64,000 nucleotides of DNA from Desulfovibrionales bacterium (GTDB taxonomy: Bacteria > Desulfobacterota > QYQD01), in contig JAQURM010000007.1 in the NCBI GenBank assembly GCA_028715605.1, positions 1 through 64,000 on the forward strand. The letters run 5' to 3'. Position numbers and translations under genes: made by a program. The notes beneath the pieces were generated by a model, which did no database searches, was not told where the DNA came from, and saw only the letters and a list, made by a program, of their open reading frames with translations. This document shows, in pieces, positions 1 to 7,640 of this stretch; positions within the stretch are counted from its first letter, which is position 1, and every line of letters starts with the position of its first letter.

Positions 1-524
1 CCTTTGGTATAGACGTCCAGGGCAAGGTGGCTATTGACGTCGGGGCCTCGACGGGCGGTTTTACGGACTGCCTCCTAAAACATGGGGCTCGGCGGGTCTA
101 TGCCATAGACGTGGGATATGGGCAGCTCGACTGGAAGCTTAGACAGGATGCGCGCGTCATATCTCTGGAGCGAAAAAATATTCGTTACTTGGGGCCGGAA
201 GACATAGGCGAAAAGGCGGACATAGCGGTCATAGACGTATCTTTTATCTCTCTGTCGAAGGTTATCCCGGTAGTCGTTACCCTGCTTAAAGAGCAGGCGG
301 AGATAGTAGCGCTGGTCAAACCTCAGTTTGAGGTTGGAAAAGGACAGGTGGGGAAGGGGGGTATAGTCCGCGACCCGGCGCTTCAGACGCAGGCGGCTGA
401 AAAAATACAGAAATTTGCGGGAGACAACGGTCTGATCTCTATAGGTCTTATTGAGTCGCCCATTCTGGGCGCCAAGGGCAATAGAGAATTTCTCCTGTAT
501 TTGAAGAAGGGATATGAGAGATAA
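1..524 (+). CDS. tlyA: TlyA-family rRNA 2'-O-methyltransferase, 5'-truncated
   Basis: C-terminal methyltransferase part of a TlyA (hemolysin A-like) SAM-dependent rRNA ribose methyltransferase. The reading frame is open from base 3, so the gene begins before the window; the usual N-terminal S4 RNA-binding domain is outside. The SAM-binding motif DVGASTGGFTDCLL lies right at the start, followed by AIDVGYGQL and DVSFISL, and the family signature ALVKPQFE lies near the middle. About 174 residues are visible compared with about 250-270 in full family members. The stop overlaps the pyrF start by 11 bases, so the two are probably co-transcribed. An internal GTG at 27 is possible but is not a sensible start because the fold would lose its first strand. 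Confidence 0.9.
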   Translation, partial: FGIDVQGKVAIDVGASTGGFTDCLLKHGARRVYAIDVGYGQLDWKLRQDARVISLERKNIRYLGPEDIGEKADIAVIDVSFISLSKVIPVVVTLLKEQAEIVALVKPQFEVGKGQVGKGGIVRDPALQTQAAEKIQKFAGDNGLISIGLIESPILGAKGNREFLLYLKKGYER

Positions 525-1230
525 AGACAGACTCATATTTCCCCTGGATTTCCCTTCCTGGAAAGAAGCTTCGACATACGTACGTCTTCTTGCCGGTACA
601 GTTGGTGTATTTAAGATCGGGCTGGAGTTGTTTATCGCGGAAGGTCCTTCTATCCTGAAGAAGATCAAAGAAGAGACAGAGGCCGGAATTTTTCTCGACC
701 TGAAGCTCCACGACATACCGGAGACGGTAAAAAGGGCCTTATCCGTTATCTCCGGATACGGTGTTGACTTTGTGACTATTCACTGTGATGCGGGCAGACG
801 TCTGGCCGGGGCCATATCCATAGCTACCGGCGCCGGGACAAAGGTGCTTGGGGTTACCCTTCTGACCAGTATAGGAAGAGATGATCTCACTGTCCAGGGT
901 TTGGCCGGGGAGTTTATCGATGATGTTTCCCGCCTTGTGGTGCAGAGGGCCGTGTCAGCCGGAGAAGCAGGATGCAGCGGCGTCATATCTTCCGGTCAGG
1001 AAATCAAGGCTATAAGAGAACGGTTAGGAAGGGATTTTCTCATCGTTACTCCCGGCATACGGCCGGCCTGGAGTGTTACATCCGATGATGACCAGAGAAG
1101 GATTGTCACTCCCCGGGAGGCTATCCTTAATGGCGCCGATTATATAGTAGTGGGAAGACCTATCCGGACCGCCAAAGACCCTATAGAAGCTGCCCGTCGT
1201 ATAATTGAAGAGATAAAACAAGCCTCCTAA
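514..1230 (+). CDS. pyrF: Orotidine 5'-phosphate decarboxylase
   Basis: Converts OMP to UMP, the last step of de novo pyrimidine synthesis, in the cytoplasm. The 238-residue length is normal for bacterial PyrF. The catalytic Lys/Asp motif is visible as DLKLHDIPETV at about residues 60-70, the phosphate-binding end as TPGIRP near residue 180, and VVGRPI near residue 214, all in family order. The ATG overlaps the 3' end of tlyA, which suggests translational coupling. A GC-rich palindromic repeat follows the stop and may serve as terminator towards the convergent gene at 1388. Confidence 0.96.
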   Translation: MRDKDRLIFPLDFPSWKEASTYVRLLAGTVGVFKIGLELFIAEGPSILKKIKEETEAGIFLDLKLHDIPETVKRALSVISGYGVDFVTIHCDAGRRLAGAISIATGAGTKVLGVTLLTSIGRDDLTVQGLAGEFIDDVSRLVVQRAVSAGEAGCSGVISSGQEIKAIRERLGRDFLIVTPGIRPAWSVTSDDDQRRIVTPREAILNGADYIVVGRPIRTAKDPIEAARRIIEEIKQAS

Positions 1231-1289
1231 TCCTCCGTCCAACTTACAGAAAATATTGAGTTCTTCCGGGAATAGTGTGGAGGATTACC

Positions 1290-1336
1290 TGATAAAATCT
1301 CCCCCTTTGAAAAAGGGGGATTAAGGGGGATTTGAA
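1290..1336. repeat. CCCCCTTT palindromic repeat between convergent genes
   Basis: An inverted repeat of CCCCCTTT (1301-1308) and AAAGGGGG (1312-1319) followed by a second G-run with the typical GGGGGATTT end. The same family recurs at about 3181, 6178, 11440, 24233, 25541 and 44247. Here it sits between the convergent pyrF and ModA-like genes, where it could act as a bidirectional terminator hairpin. Confidence 0.8.
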
Positions 1337-1387
1337 CGTAACTTGGTATAAAACAACCCTCTTTTTTTTAGACAGTGTTTGCTAAAA

Positions 1388-2245
1388 CTATACGAAGTGA
1401 GGGACAAAGCCATATTTATTGTAGATATTCCGGACGAGGTCTGATTTTATAAAGTCGAGAAATTTTGCGGCATTTGAAGGATTAGGGGCGTTTTTTAGCA
1501 CAGTTATAAAGTAATCTATTTTATCTCGCTGATCCATGTCTTGGCCTGGCTCAATACACTCGAACATTAAGCCTTCCCGGCGTGCATTTATATATTCGGT
1601 TGCCCATACCGGCCCCACATCAACCGTCCGCTTTTTCAGGCGTAAGGGGGTTTCCCGGTGATGGACAATCGTGAAGATGGCGGTGCCTTCCGCCCTTTTT
1701 TCCTCCATAATCCTTTTAACTAAGGTCTCGCCGCCTGTCTCCCGGTACATTCCGATGATATGCAAGGCAATATCCTCGGTCTCCGGGTTAGGCTGGGAGA
1801 TCCTGACCTCATCTCTGCCCAGGTCATGGACAGAGGCAATTCGGGCCGGGTTACCTTCGGGAACCATAAGCACTATCCGGTTGTGCAAGTAGAGAAAATA
1901 TTTTTCTTTTTCAATAAGGTCTGCCTCTTCTAAAACATGCATAGCGCTTTCATTGACGGAGGCATAGATGTCGGGTATAACATCGATTACTCTATCCTGG
2001 AATATAGCCCCGCCCGCCAGTATCTGTTTTAGTTCCATACCGGGCGGCAGGGTCTCATAAAATATCGTTTTTATCTCCGGGGATTGTTGCTGAAAGGCGG
2101 CCAGGAGTTCCGGCATGACCATAAACTGATTCCCGGCCACAAAGAGTACCAGATCAGCGCCATGCAGGTTTTCCATGTGGTGCAAATCTCCGTCCATATT
2201 GGAAGGGATTACCGGCAGGTTGTTTTTGGTCTTCGGGCTGTTCAT
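1388..2245 (-). CDS. ModA-like substrate-binding protein without obvious signal peptide
   Basis: Resembles type 2 periplasmic-binding-protein domains of the molybdate/tungstate ModA or PBP-like class: the run VLFVAGNQFMVMPELLAAF starts the first lobe, IYASVNESAMHVLEEADLI resembles the ModA region DVFASAN.. and VDVGPVWATEY the hinge. No N-terminal signal peptide or lipobox is visible, so it may be a cytosolic sensor or binding domain rather than a transporter component, and no ABC permease lies nearby. I chose ATG 2245, just after the stop of the small selenoprotein upstream; a GTG at 2263 would overlap that gene. No clear Shine-Dalgarno supports either. Its ligand cannot be told from the sequence; oxyanion binding (molybdate, tungstate, selenate) is only a guess. 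It probably shares a transcript with the selenoprotein at 2250. Confidence 0.6.
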   Translation of the reverse strand: MNSPKTKNNLPVIPSNMDGDLHHMENLHGADLVLFVAGNQFMVMPELLAAFQQQSPEIKTIFYETLPPGMELKQILAGGAIFQDRVIDVIPDIYASVNESAMHVLEEADLIEKEKYFLYLHNRIVLMVPEGNPARIASVHDLGRDEVRISQPNPETEDIALHIIGMYRETGGETLVKRIMEEKRAEGTAIFTIVHHRETPLRLKKRTVDVGPVWATEYINARREGLMFECIEPGQDMDQRDKIDYFITVLKNAPNPSNAAKFLDFIKSDLVRNIYNKYGFVPHFV

Positions 2246-2249
2246 GGAA

Positions 2250-2417
2250 TCAGACCCGGTCACAACGGATCATGGCGATCCGCTCCAGTAAATCTTCATC
2301 CAGTTCGCCAAGCAGTTCTTTAATTGTGTATTTACGGCCGCAAACCTTGCAGCGCAGGGTTACGTCCCTTCAAGTCCTGACGATGGAGAGATGTCCGCCG
2401 CATGTCTTACAGGGCAT
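2250..2417 (-). CDS. Dual-CXXC small selenoprotein (UGA = Sec at codon 16)
   Basis: A 55-residue zinc-ribbon-like protein. It begins MPCKTCGGHLSIVRT, then an in-frame UGA (2372-2370), then RDVTLRCKVCGRKYTIKEL and a helical acidic tail. The two CxxC pairs sit 17 residues apart either side of the UGA. Reading through is supported by a bacterial SECIS-like hairpin: after the UGA, 23 bases on, arms GCTGCAA and TTGCGGC (7 pairs, one G-T) enclose a GGT loop. It matches what I remember of a family named dual CXXC motif small (seleno)protein, found in Desulfobacterota, where some members carry Cys at this position. Its function is unknown. It would be missed by ordinary gene calling because the UGA splits it into two tiny pieces. 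Confidence 0.8.
2337..2353 (-). promoter_or_regulatory. SECIS hairpin of the small selenoprotein
   Basis: Stem GCTGCAA / TTGCGGC with a GGT apical loop, 23 bases after the UGA at 2372-2370. GGU loops about 16-37 bases downstream of the UGA are the usual SelB-binding form in bacteria. The same geometry is seen in the hdrA and mvhD genes of this window. Confidence 0.75.
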
Positions 2418-2650
2418 TTCTTATCCTGGTTCAAGTCTGAGATTTAAGGTAAAATTAGCCCTTATAGCTAAGCCAACTGCGCATAAAAGTCAACACCCAA
2501 TATTAATCAATTTGTAAGAAAGCCTTTTCACCGCTGAGCACGCAGAGCCCGCAGAGAAAAACTTTAAACTGTTTAATATGTTATCTCGGCGTTCTCGGCG
2601 ACCTCTTACGCCTTCGGCGTATCTTCGAGCGGTAAAAACACTTATTTTCC
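2418..2650. other. Intergenic spacer with dispersed rRNA-unrelated repeat text
   Basis: No gene is seen. It contains a CACGCAGAG..CCGCAGAG phrase (about 2535-2560) of a dispersed repeat type that recurs in variant form near 5263, 7425, 8780, 26283, 45400 and 45612. The divergent promoters for the small selenoprotein (minus) and the iron operon (plus) must lie here and just downstream. Confidence 0.5.
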
Positions 2651-2709
2651 TTGACAAGACCCGAAGGATGTATTAAATAGATTATGAAAATGAAATTCAT
2701 TTTCATAAT
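2651..2709 (+). promoter_or_regulatory. Iron-operon promoter with Fur-box palindrome
   Basis: A TTGACA hexamer at 2651-2656 is followed 17 bases later by TAAATA (2674-2679). Immediately downstream is a perfect inverted repeat: ATTATGAAAATGAA (2681-2694), a central A, and TTCATTTTCATAAT (2696-2709). The TGAAAAT...ATTTTCA core is the Fur-box style. Its position around the transcription start, just ahead of fur-feoB-feoA, suggests iron-dependent repression and fur autoregulation. Confidence 0.8.
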
Positions 2710-2736
2710 GTCTAAAAAGCAGGGGAGGACTTTTTC

Positions 2737-3285
2737 ACGAAAGCTGTTTATAAAAAGCAGAGTATCCTTAGGGGATATATCGCCCAGAAGAAGCTCAAGT
2801 CTTCACGTCAGCGGGATGAGATAGCCCGGATTTTTTTCAGTATGAAGGGCCATGTAAACTTAGATGAACTTTACCGGCATGCGTCCCGCTTCAATTCCCG
2901 GATAGGTTATACCACCGTCTATCGAACCCTAAAACTGCTGACAGAGTGCGGGATGGCGGTGGAGAGGAAGTTTGCCGATGGACAGACCCGTTATGAAAAT
3001 GTTGATCAGGGAGAGCATCATGACCATCTGATATGTCTCTCCTGCGGGAAGATACTTGAATTCAAGGATAATCGCATCGAAAAGATACAGGAGGAGATAG
3101 CGGTGCGCCGCCATTTCGCTATTAAAGATCACAGATTAGAGATATACGGTGAATGTGCGGATTGCTTGAAAAAAGAGAAAAATCCCCCCTCACCCTCCTT
3201 TAGTAAAGGGGGGCACCATCACATTCCCCCTTTGAAAAAGGGGGATACAGGGGGATTTTCAGATGAGAAAGCGGGGAAAAAATAG
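2737..3285 (+). CDS. fur: Fur-family ferric uptake regulator, possible ACG start, repeat-derived tail
   Basis: Winged-helix metalloregulator that would bind the palindrome at 2681-2709 and repress the iron-uptake genes behind it. Visible features are the N-terminal helix region LKSSRQRDEIARIF, the recognition region GYTTVYRTLKLL, the HHDHLICLSCGKI segment and two CxxC pairs (CLSC, CADC) for structural zinc. The conserved N-terminus continues about 35 residues upstream of the first ATG (2842), and no ATG/GTG/TTG exists in frame there. The best start is ACG 2737, eight bases after GGAGG (2724-2728). The last 35 or so residues are encoded by a palindromic repeat inserted at 3181-3260 and look like NPPSPSFSKGG, not Fur. 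The gene overlaps feoB. Confidence 0.85.
   Translation, partial: TKAVYKKQSILRGYIAQKKLKSSRQRDEIARIFFSMKGHVNLDELYRHASRFNSRIGYTTVYRTLKLLTECGMAVERKFADGQTRYENVDQGEHHDHLICLSCGKILEFKDNRIEKIQEEIAVRRHFAIKDHRLEIYGECADCLKKEKNPPSPSFSKGGHHHIPPLKKGDTGGFSDEKAGKK
3181..3260. repeat. Palindromic repeat inserted in the 3' end of fur
   Basis: Two successive G/C palindromes (AATCCCCCCTCACC.. and ATTCCCCCTTTGAAAAAGGG..) translated in frame as the C-terminal tail of Fur. The GGGGG run at its end lies eight bases before the feoB ATG at 3263 and may act as an improvised ribosome binding site. Same family as the repeats in the nitroreductase and hdrA genes. Confidence 0.85.
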
Positions 3286-5254
3286 GGGCATGGAGAGTAA
3301 GGATTTTAACCGGAAGTCAACAAAAAAAATCATACTGGTCGGCAACCCGAACGTGGGTAAAAGCGTGGTCTTCAACTACCTGACCGGTAAATACGTCGTG
3401 GTTTCAAACTATCCGGGGACGACCGTAGAGGTTTCACATGGCACGACCAAATGGAGGGGTAAAAATATCACTGTGCTGGATACTCCGGGCGTAAACAGCC
3501 TGCTGCCCACCTCTGAAGATGAGATAGTTACGCGCAATATTTTACTTAATGAGAAGGATGCCTTAATCGTCCAGGTGGCTGATGCCAAGAACCTTAGGCG
3601 TAGCCTCCTTATATCCAGCCAATTGTCTGAAATGGGGTTGCCTTTTCTTCTTGTGCTTAATATGGAGGATGAGGCCCGCGAACGCGGCATCAAAATAAAT
3701 TATCAGGAGCTTTATTCGCTGACCGGCGCCAAGGTCATTTCCACCGTAGCCACGCAGAAAAAGAATCTGGAAAAGATAACAGAAGAGCTTGTTGATCTGA
3801 GAGAGGCCACATTGAACATAAGTTACCATCCGGCCCTGGAAGAGGCCATCTCTCAGATAGCGGAGTTCCTGCCGGAAGAGAATATAAGCCCTCGTTCCAT
3901 TGCAATCATGCTCCTTTCCGGGGATAAAAGCCTTAAACGATGGTTGCATGCGCGCCTGCCGGAATCCAGAATCAACGAGATCGAGGCGATCCGAAGATCA
4001 TGCCAGGCCGGATTCGATCAGCCCATAAGCTATCTGATTAACCAGGTCCGCCTGGAAAAGGTGGATGAAATTGTGCGCCGGGTGACCATGATTAAGCCTA
4101 TCAAACGAAAGCGGCTCTCCACCCGCATTGGCGAACTATCCGTACATCCGTTTTGGGGCGTGGTTATTCTGATAGGCGCGGTTTATTTACTATATCAGGT
4201 AATCGGCGTTTTTGGCGCCGGCGTGGCCGTTGACTTTATGGAAGAGACGGTCTTTGGAGAGTATATCAACCCGTTTTTCATAAGATGGACCGGGCGACTG
4301 GTGCCGGTGGCCTGGCTGAGGGACCTGCTGGTCGGCCAGTACGGTCTTCTGACCATGGCCATGACCTATGCCTTTGCCCTGATCCTGCCCATTATTACCT
4401 TTTTTTTCATAGCCTTCGGCCTGATGGAGGATTCCGGCTATCTGCCCCGGCTGGCGGTTATGAGTAATAAGATATTCCGGTTAATCGGTCTTAATGGTAA
4501 GGCCATTCTGCCTATGATTCTGGGGCTGGGGTGCGCCACTATGGCTACGCTTACCACCCGCATCCTGGAAAGCAAGCGTGACAGGATTATCGTCACCCTG
4601 CTCCTGGCCTTGGGCGTCCCCTGTTCGGCGCAGATGGCCGTTATTTTCGGCATGCTCTCCGGATTTTCTCCCATGATGGTTGTGCTCTGGGCCGGGGTCG
4701 TAGGTCTTGTCCTGGCGGTGGTCGGCTACTTGGCGGCACGCTATCTGCCGGGCGAAGCTTCCGATTTTGTCCTGGAACTCCCGCCCATCCGCCTTCCCAG
4801 GATCGGGAATATCCTCATTAAGACCCTGTCCCGCATAGAGTGGTACCTTAAAGAGGCCGTACCCCTCTTTGCCCTGAGCACATTCATACTTTTTATAATG
4901 GATAAGACCGGGATATTGATAAATATCGAAAAGGGCGCCTCACCGCTTATTAAAGGCGTACTGGGACTTCCGGTAGAGACCACCCAGGCCTTTCTCATCG
5001 GTTTTTTGCGTCGTGACTATGGTGCGGCCGGTCTTCTGGCCCTGGCGCGGGCACATGCGCTGAGCGCCGAGCAGATCCTGGTGGCATTGGTAACCATGAC
5101 CTTGTTCGTCCCGTGTCTGGCGAATTTCCTGGTTATTGTCAAAGAAAGGGGCTGGAAAATTGGCGCGGCCATCAGCGGCTTTATCCTGGCTGTGGCCTTT
5201 ACTGTGGGGGGGCTGCTGAATTTAATTTTGAAAATCACTGGTTTTAAAATATAA
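3263..5254 (+). CDS. feoB: Ferrous iron transporter B
   Basis: GTP-gated Fe(II) importer of the inner membrane. The N-terminal G domain shows G1 GNPNVGKS, G2 PGTTVE, G3 DTPG and G4 NMED, followed by a helical NFeoB domain and a long membrane part from about residue 290 with two Gate regions (LGLGCATMATLTTR near 415, and GFLRRDYGAAG near 575). At 663 residues it is somewhat shorter than the 770-residue E. coli protein but complete in domain order. ATG 3263 overlaps fur by 23 bases; ATG 3290 is an alternative that would only remove nine repeat-coded residues. It lies between fur and a DtxR-FeoA fusion in one operon. Confidence 0.95.
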   Translation: MRKRGKNRGMESKDFNRKSTKKIILVGNPNVGKSVVFNYLTGKYVVVSNYPGTTVEVSHGTTKWRGKNITVLDTPGVNSLLPTSEDEIVTRNILLNEKDALIVQVADAKNLRRSLLISSQLSEMGLPFLLVLNMEDEARERGIKINYQELYSLTGAKVISTVATQKKNLEKITEELVDLREATLNISYHPALEEAISQIAEFLPEENISPRSIAIMLLSGDKSLKRWLHARLPESRINEIEAIRRSCQAGFDQPISYLINQVRLEKVDEIVRRVTMIKPIKRKRLSTRIGELSVHPFWGVVILIGAVYLLYQVIGVFGAGVAVDFMEETVFGEYINPFFIRWTGRLVPVAWLRDLLVGQYGLLTMAMTYAFALILPIITFFFIAFGLMEDSGYLPRLAVMSNKIFRLIGLNGKAILPMILGLGCATMATLTTRILESKRDRIIVTLLLALGVPCSAQMAVIFGMLSGFSPMMVVLWAGVVGLVLAVVGYLAARYLPGEASDFVLELPPIRLPRIGNILIKTLSRIEWYLKEAVPLFALSTFILFIMDKTGILINIEKGASPLIKGVLGLPVETTQAFLIGFLRRDYGAAGLLALARAHALSAEQILVALVTMTLFVPCLANFLVIVKERGWKIGAAISGFILAVAFTVGGLLNLILKITGFKI

Positions 5255-5361
5255 TCTATTACCCGCAGAGATAACAGAGAGATACAAGAGAAGATTTATT
5301 TTTATAAGTTAACTCTGTGACCTCTGTGTGCTCTGTGGCGAAGTTAGACGTGGAGGTACCT
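5255..5361. repeat. Dispersed GCAGAG/CTCTGTG repeat between feoB and feoA
   Basis: A short spacer made of the words CCGCAGAGATAACAGAGAG and ACCTCTGTGTGCTCTGTGG, which are partly complementary and recur in related form in other intergenic spacers of the window. No gene is seen. Confidence 0.5.
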
Positions 5362-6081
5362 ATGCAATTTAACTGGGGGAAGAGAAAACCACATTGTCAT
5401 ATCCGGGGGCCGTTTTGTCACAGGGAGGCAGAAACCCGTGACCGGGCCATCGATGAACTGCTGGAATTTATCTGGAACCTGCGCGAAAATGGGGTCTCAG
5501 ACGTGGCTGATCTCCAGCGCGAGGCATCGGATCCTGAGGCCAGGAATATTCTCTCCTACATGGAGCAGGAAGGACTCTTTGCCAGGGAAGGGGACAAGGT
5601 CTATCTCAAGGAAAAAGGAGAGGAAAAGGCCCGGGAGATTATACGGAGGCACCGTCTGACCGAGCGGCTGCTTATGGAGATCTTTGAACTTTCGGAGGAG
5701 GAGGCAGAGAAAGAGGCCTGTAAATTGGAGCATATTTTGAGCCCTGAGGTCACAGATAGTGTCTGTACTTTCCTCGGCCATCCTCCAGTCTGTCCGCACG
5801 GCAAACCTATTCCACCGGGAAAATGCTGCACCGCCCCTGAAAAGAGTGTAAGGCCTCTGGTTATGCCCCTTAACGACCTCGATCCGGGCGCAGAAGGGCG
5901 TATTGTCTTCATCTCTACCAACTTTCCGGCCAGGCTGGATAAGTTGAGCGCCCTGGGTGTGGCGCCGGGAAGTATAATCAAGATGCGGCAGAAGAAGCCT
6001 TCCCCTATTATACAGGTAGGTGAGACTACGGTGGCGGTCGATCCGGAGATCGTACATGATATTTATGTAAAGGCGGTTTAG
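5362..6081 (+). CDS. DtxR-type metal regulator fused to a FeoA (SH3-like) domain
   Basis: 239 residues from ATG 5362, which follows GGAGG (5352-5356) by five bases; an upstream alternative start at 5317 lacks such support. Residues about 35-140 form a DtxR/MntR-like winged helix and metal dimerisation domain (KEKGEEKAREIIRRHRLTER, then LEHILSPEVTD). A Cys-rich linker PVCPHGKPIPPGKCC follows. The C-terminal 75 residues (LNDLDPGAEGRIVFI, LSALGVAPGS) are a FeoA domain, which in other bacteria binds FeoB. A fusion of this kind can sense metal and assist FeoB. It is the last gene of the fur-feoB operon. Confidence 0.88.
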   Translation: MQFNWGKRKPHCHIRGPFCHREAETRDRAIDELLEFIWNLRENGVSDVADLQREASDPEARNILSYMEQEGLFAREGDKVYLKEKGEEKAREIIRRHRLTERLLMEIFELSEEEAEKEACKLEHILSPEVTDSVCTFLGHPPVCPHGKPIPPGKCCTAPEKSVRPLVMPLNDLDPGAEGRIVFISTNFPARLDKLSALGVAPGSIIKMRQKKPSPIIQVGETTVAVDPEIVHDIYVKAV

Positions 6082-6177
6082 TATAGCGGGTAGTGTTTAG
6101 CGATTAGCGGGTAGCCGCAGATCACGCCATGGGCGGATCTTCAGTCAGCAAGTTAGCCGTGAGATATTTAGCCTTTT

Positions 6178-6288
6178 GTATCAGTTTAGCTGTTTGAAAG
6201 AGTATTCTTAAATCCCTCCCAACCTCCCTTTTCCAAAGGGAAGAGAAACGCTTCCCCCTTTGGAAAAGGGGGATACAGGGGGATTTTG
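6178..6288. repeat. 110-bp dispersed repeat, copy A
   Basis: Begins GTATCAGTTTAGCTGTTTG and ends GGGGGATTTT, with two internal hairpins (CCTCCCTTTT/AAGGGA and CCCCCTTT/AAAGGGGG). It is almost identical over its full length to 24233-24343, with only scattered substitutions. It carries no open reading frame. Confidence 0.85.
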
Positions 6289-6414
6289 CGAATTGAAGCT
6301 CCCCGTCCGCCGCAGGCGGACCTGAGGCGGACGGGGGATCTCCGTATGCAAGGCAAAATGCATCGTATTCGCTCGCTAACCCCGCTGCCCGCCAGGGTCG
6401 GACCTGGACGGCAA

Positions 6415-6446
6415 GCAGCGGGGAATGCGCTCGCTATGCATGTTCA
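6415..6446. repeat. GCGGGGAATGCGCTCGC element, copy A
   Basis: The 3' end of a larger GAAGCTCCCC-type element starting near 6293. The run from GCGGGGAATGCG to GCATGTTCA is repeated exactly at 51699-51727, where it closes a CCCCGCAG/CTGCGGGG hairpin. The function is unknown. Confidence 0.7.
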
Positions 6447-6521
6447 TGTATTTAACTGCCGTTGCATAGCCTTTGGTTGTTTAGGCTGAAAGCTGAAGGC
6501 TGATAGTTGAAAGCTGAGGGT

Positions 6522-7394
6522 ATGGAAAAAGAAATCGAGCGGCTGAAGAAAGAGATTGCCCGCCTAAAAGATAAAATCCTCCACCTGGAGCATCGTCTGG
6601 TCCGCCAGGATGTGACCGTGGTCTCTATCCTCCGGCAAAAAGGGTTTAACCTGATCCAGTATAATCCGGATAGAGGCTTATTATTATCCCTTGAGGCGGA
6701 TGCCAGGGTAGAGGGACATTTTTATCGCCTGATGGGGCGTTACTCCTTCCGGCTTTTTTTGCGTGATCTCATAACGCATCAGCAGCGCTTTACCTTAAAA
6801 GACCTGACCCGGTATTGTTCACCACACACCGCTGCCAACTACCTCCGTTTTCTTGAGGAGATAGGACTCGTTGCCAGGCTGGATCGAGGCGGCTATGCCC
6901 TGGACATAAAATCGGTATCAAGTATAGGCCCCACCCTCGAATGGTTTGTCGCCCAGGTATTCATCCGGGAATTTGAGGCCCCGGCTATCTACGGTGTAAA
7001 GTTCAGAGAGACCCCCCATGGTGGGGATTATGATGTTATTGCCTGTCTGGATAACCGCCTGGCCTATGGAGAAGTAAAATCCTCGCCGCCGAAGGGCGTG
7101 GAGGCCGCGGATGTCCGGGCCTTTTATCAACGCCTGGAGGACTTGTCACCGCATCTGGCTTTCTTTCTGGTGGATACCGAGCTTCGTATGAAAGATAAAA
7201 TAGTCCCGCTTTTTGAGGAGGAAATAAGCCGCCTTTACGGGGTGGAAGGCAGAAAACAGAGGCCGGTAGTGCGGCTCAAGGAAGAACTTTTTCACATAAA
7301 CCACAACCTTTTTATAGTAAACAGCAAAAAGGGCCTGGCCACCAACCTTAAGACCTGCCTCCGTCATTACCAGAGACAGAAGTTTTCGTTTTGA
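6522..7394 (+). CDS. Coiled-coil, winged-helix and PD-(D/E)XK-like nuclease protein
   Basis: 290 residues from ATG 6522. Residues 1-30 are a heptad-rich coiled coil (EKEIERLKKEIARLKDKI). Residues about 65-125 look like a small helix-turn-helix (FTLKDLTRYCSPHTAANYL). Residues about 150-230 hold GGDYDVIACLDNRLAYGEVK, a D..(E)xK spacing typical of the restriction-endonuclease-like fold, though this is motif-level evidence only. No partner modification gene is adjacent, so a role in DNA repair or defence is a guess. It stands alone between two repeat-rich spacers. Confidence 0.6.
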   Translation: MEKEIERLKKEIARLKDKILHLEHRLVRQDVTVVSILRQKGFNLIQYNPDRGLLLSLEADARVEGHFYRLMGRYSFRLFLRDLITHQQRFTLKDLTRYCSPHTAANYLRFLEEIGLVARLDRGGYALDIKSVSSIGPTLEWFVAQVFIREFEAPAIYGVKFRETPHGGDYDVIACLDNRLAYGEVKSSPPKGVEAADVRAFYQRLEDLSPHLAFFLVDTELRMKDKIVPLFEEEISRLYGVEGRKQRPVVRLKEELFHINHNLFIVNSKKGLATNLKTCLRHYQRQKFSF

Positions 7395-7475
7395 CTTATT
7401 TAAAGGATAGATTTTTTTCTTTGCGTTCTTTGCGGTGAGCAGGAGAATTTCGATGTGAAAAACTTTACACACATA

Positions 7476-7493
7476 GTGGAAGTATTTTTCCAT
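7476..7493 (+). promoter_or_regulatory. Upstream activator motif GTGGAA-N6-TTCCAT (PEP-CTERM gene 1)
   Basis: A dyad GTGGAA, six bases, TTCCAT, located 127 bp upstream of the -24 GG of the sigma-54 promoter at 7601. Two copies of the same dyad precede the second PEP-CTERM gene at a similar distance, which marks it as a likely enhancer-binding-protein site. Confidence 0.65.
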
Positions 7494-7600
7494 TCAGATG
7501 ACATTCCTTTTCTCTTTCTTATCCTACTATCAATTTTCCCGTATAAGATAACTATCTTATATGTCAAATTATTTTTAGATTAAAACCGATTAATCCATCA

Positions 7601-7618
7601 ATGGTACAGATATTGCTT
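7601..7618 (+). promoter_or_regulatory. Sigma-54 promoter of PEP-CTERM gene 1
   Basis: ATGGTACAGATATTGCTT: GG at 7603-7604 and GC at 7615-7616 with exactly ten bases between, matching the TGGCAC-N5-TTGC consensus with one change. Transcription would start near 7627, giving a very short leader containing the GAGG ribosome binding site at 7630. Confidence 0.75.
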
Positions 7619-7640
7619 AAGGTAATGTACGAGGGCAGAA

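Larger units (their letters stand above)
6082..6521. other. Repeat-rich spacer without a gene
   Basis: Contains the 110-bp palindromic repeat (6178-6288), then a GAAGCTCCCC... element whose end (6415-6446) is nearly identical to 51699-51727, and a short AAGCTGAAGGCTGATAG phrase ahead of the next gene. Coding potential was looked for in both strands and not found. Confidence 0.6.

Noticed and set aside
6286-6489. Short plus-strand frame in the repeat-rich spacer
   Set aside because: It is made of repeat DNA, has no ribosome binding site and no protein-like composition.
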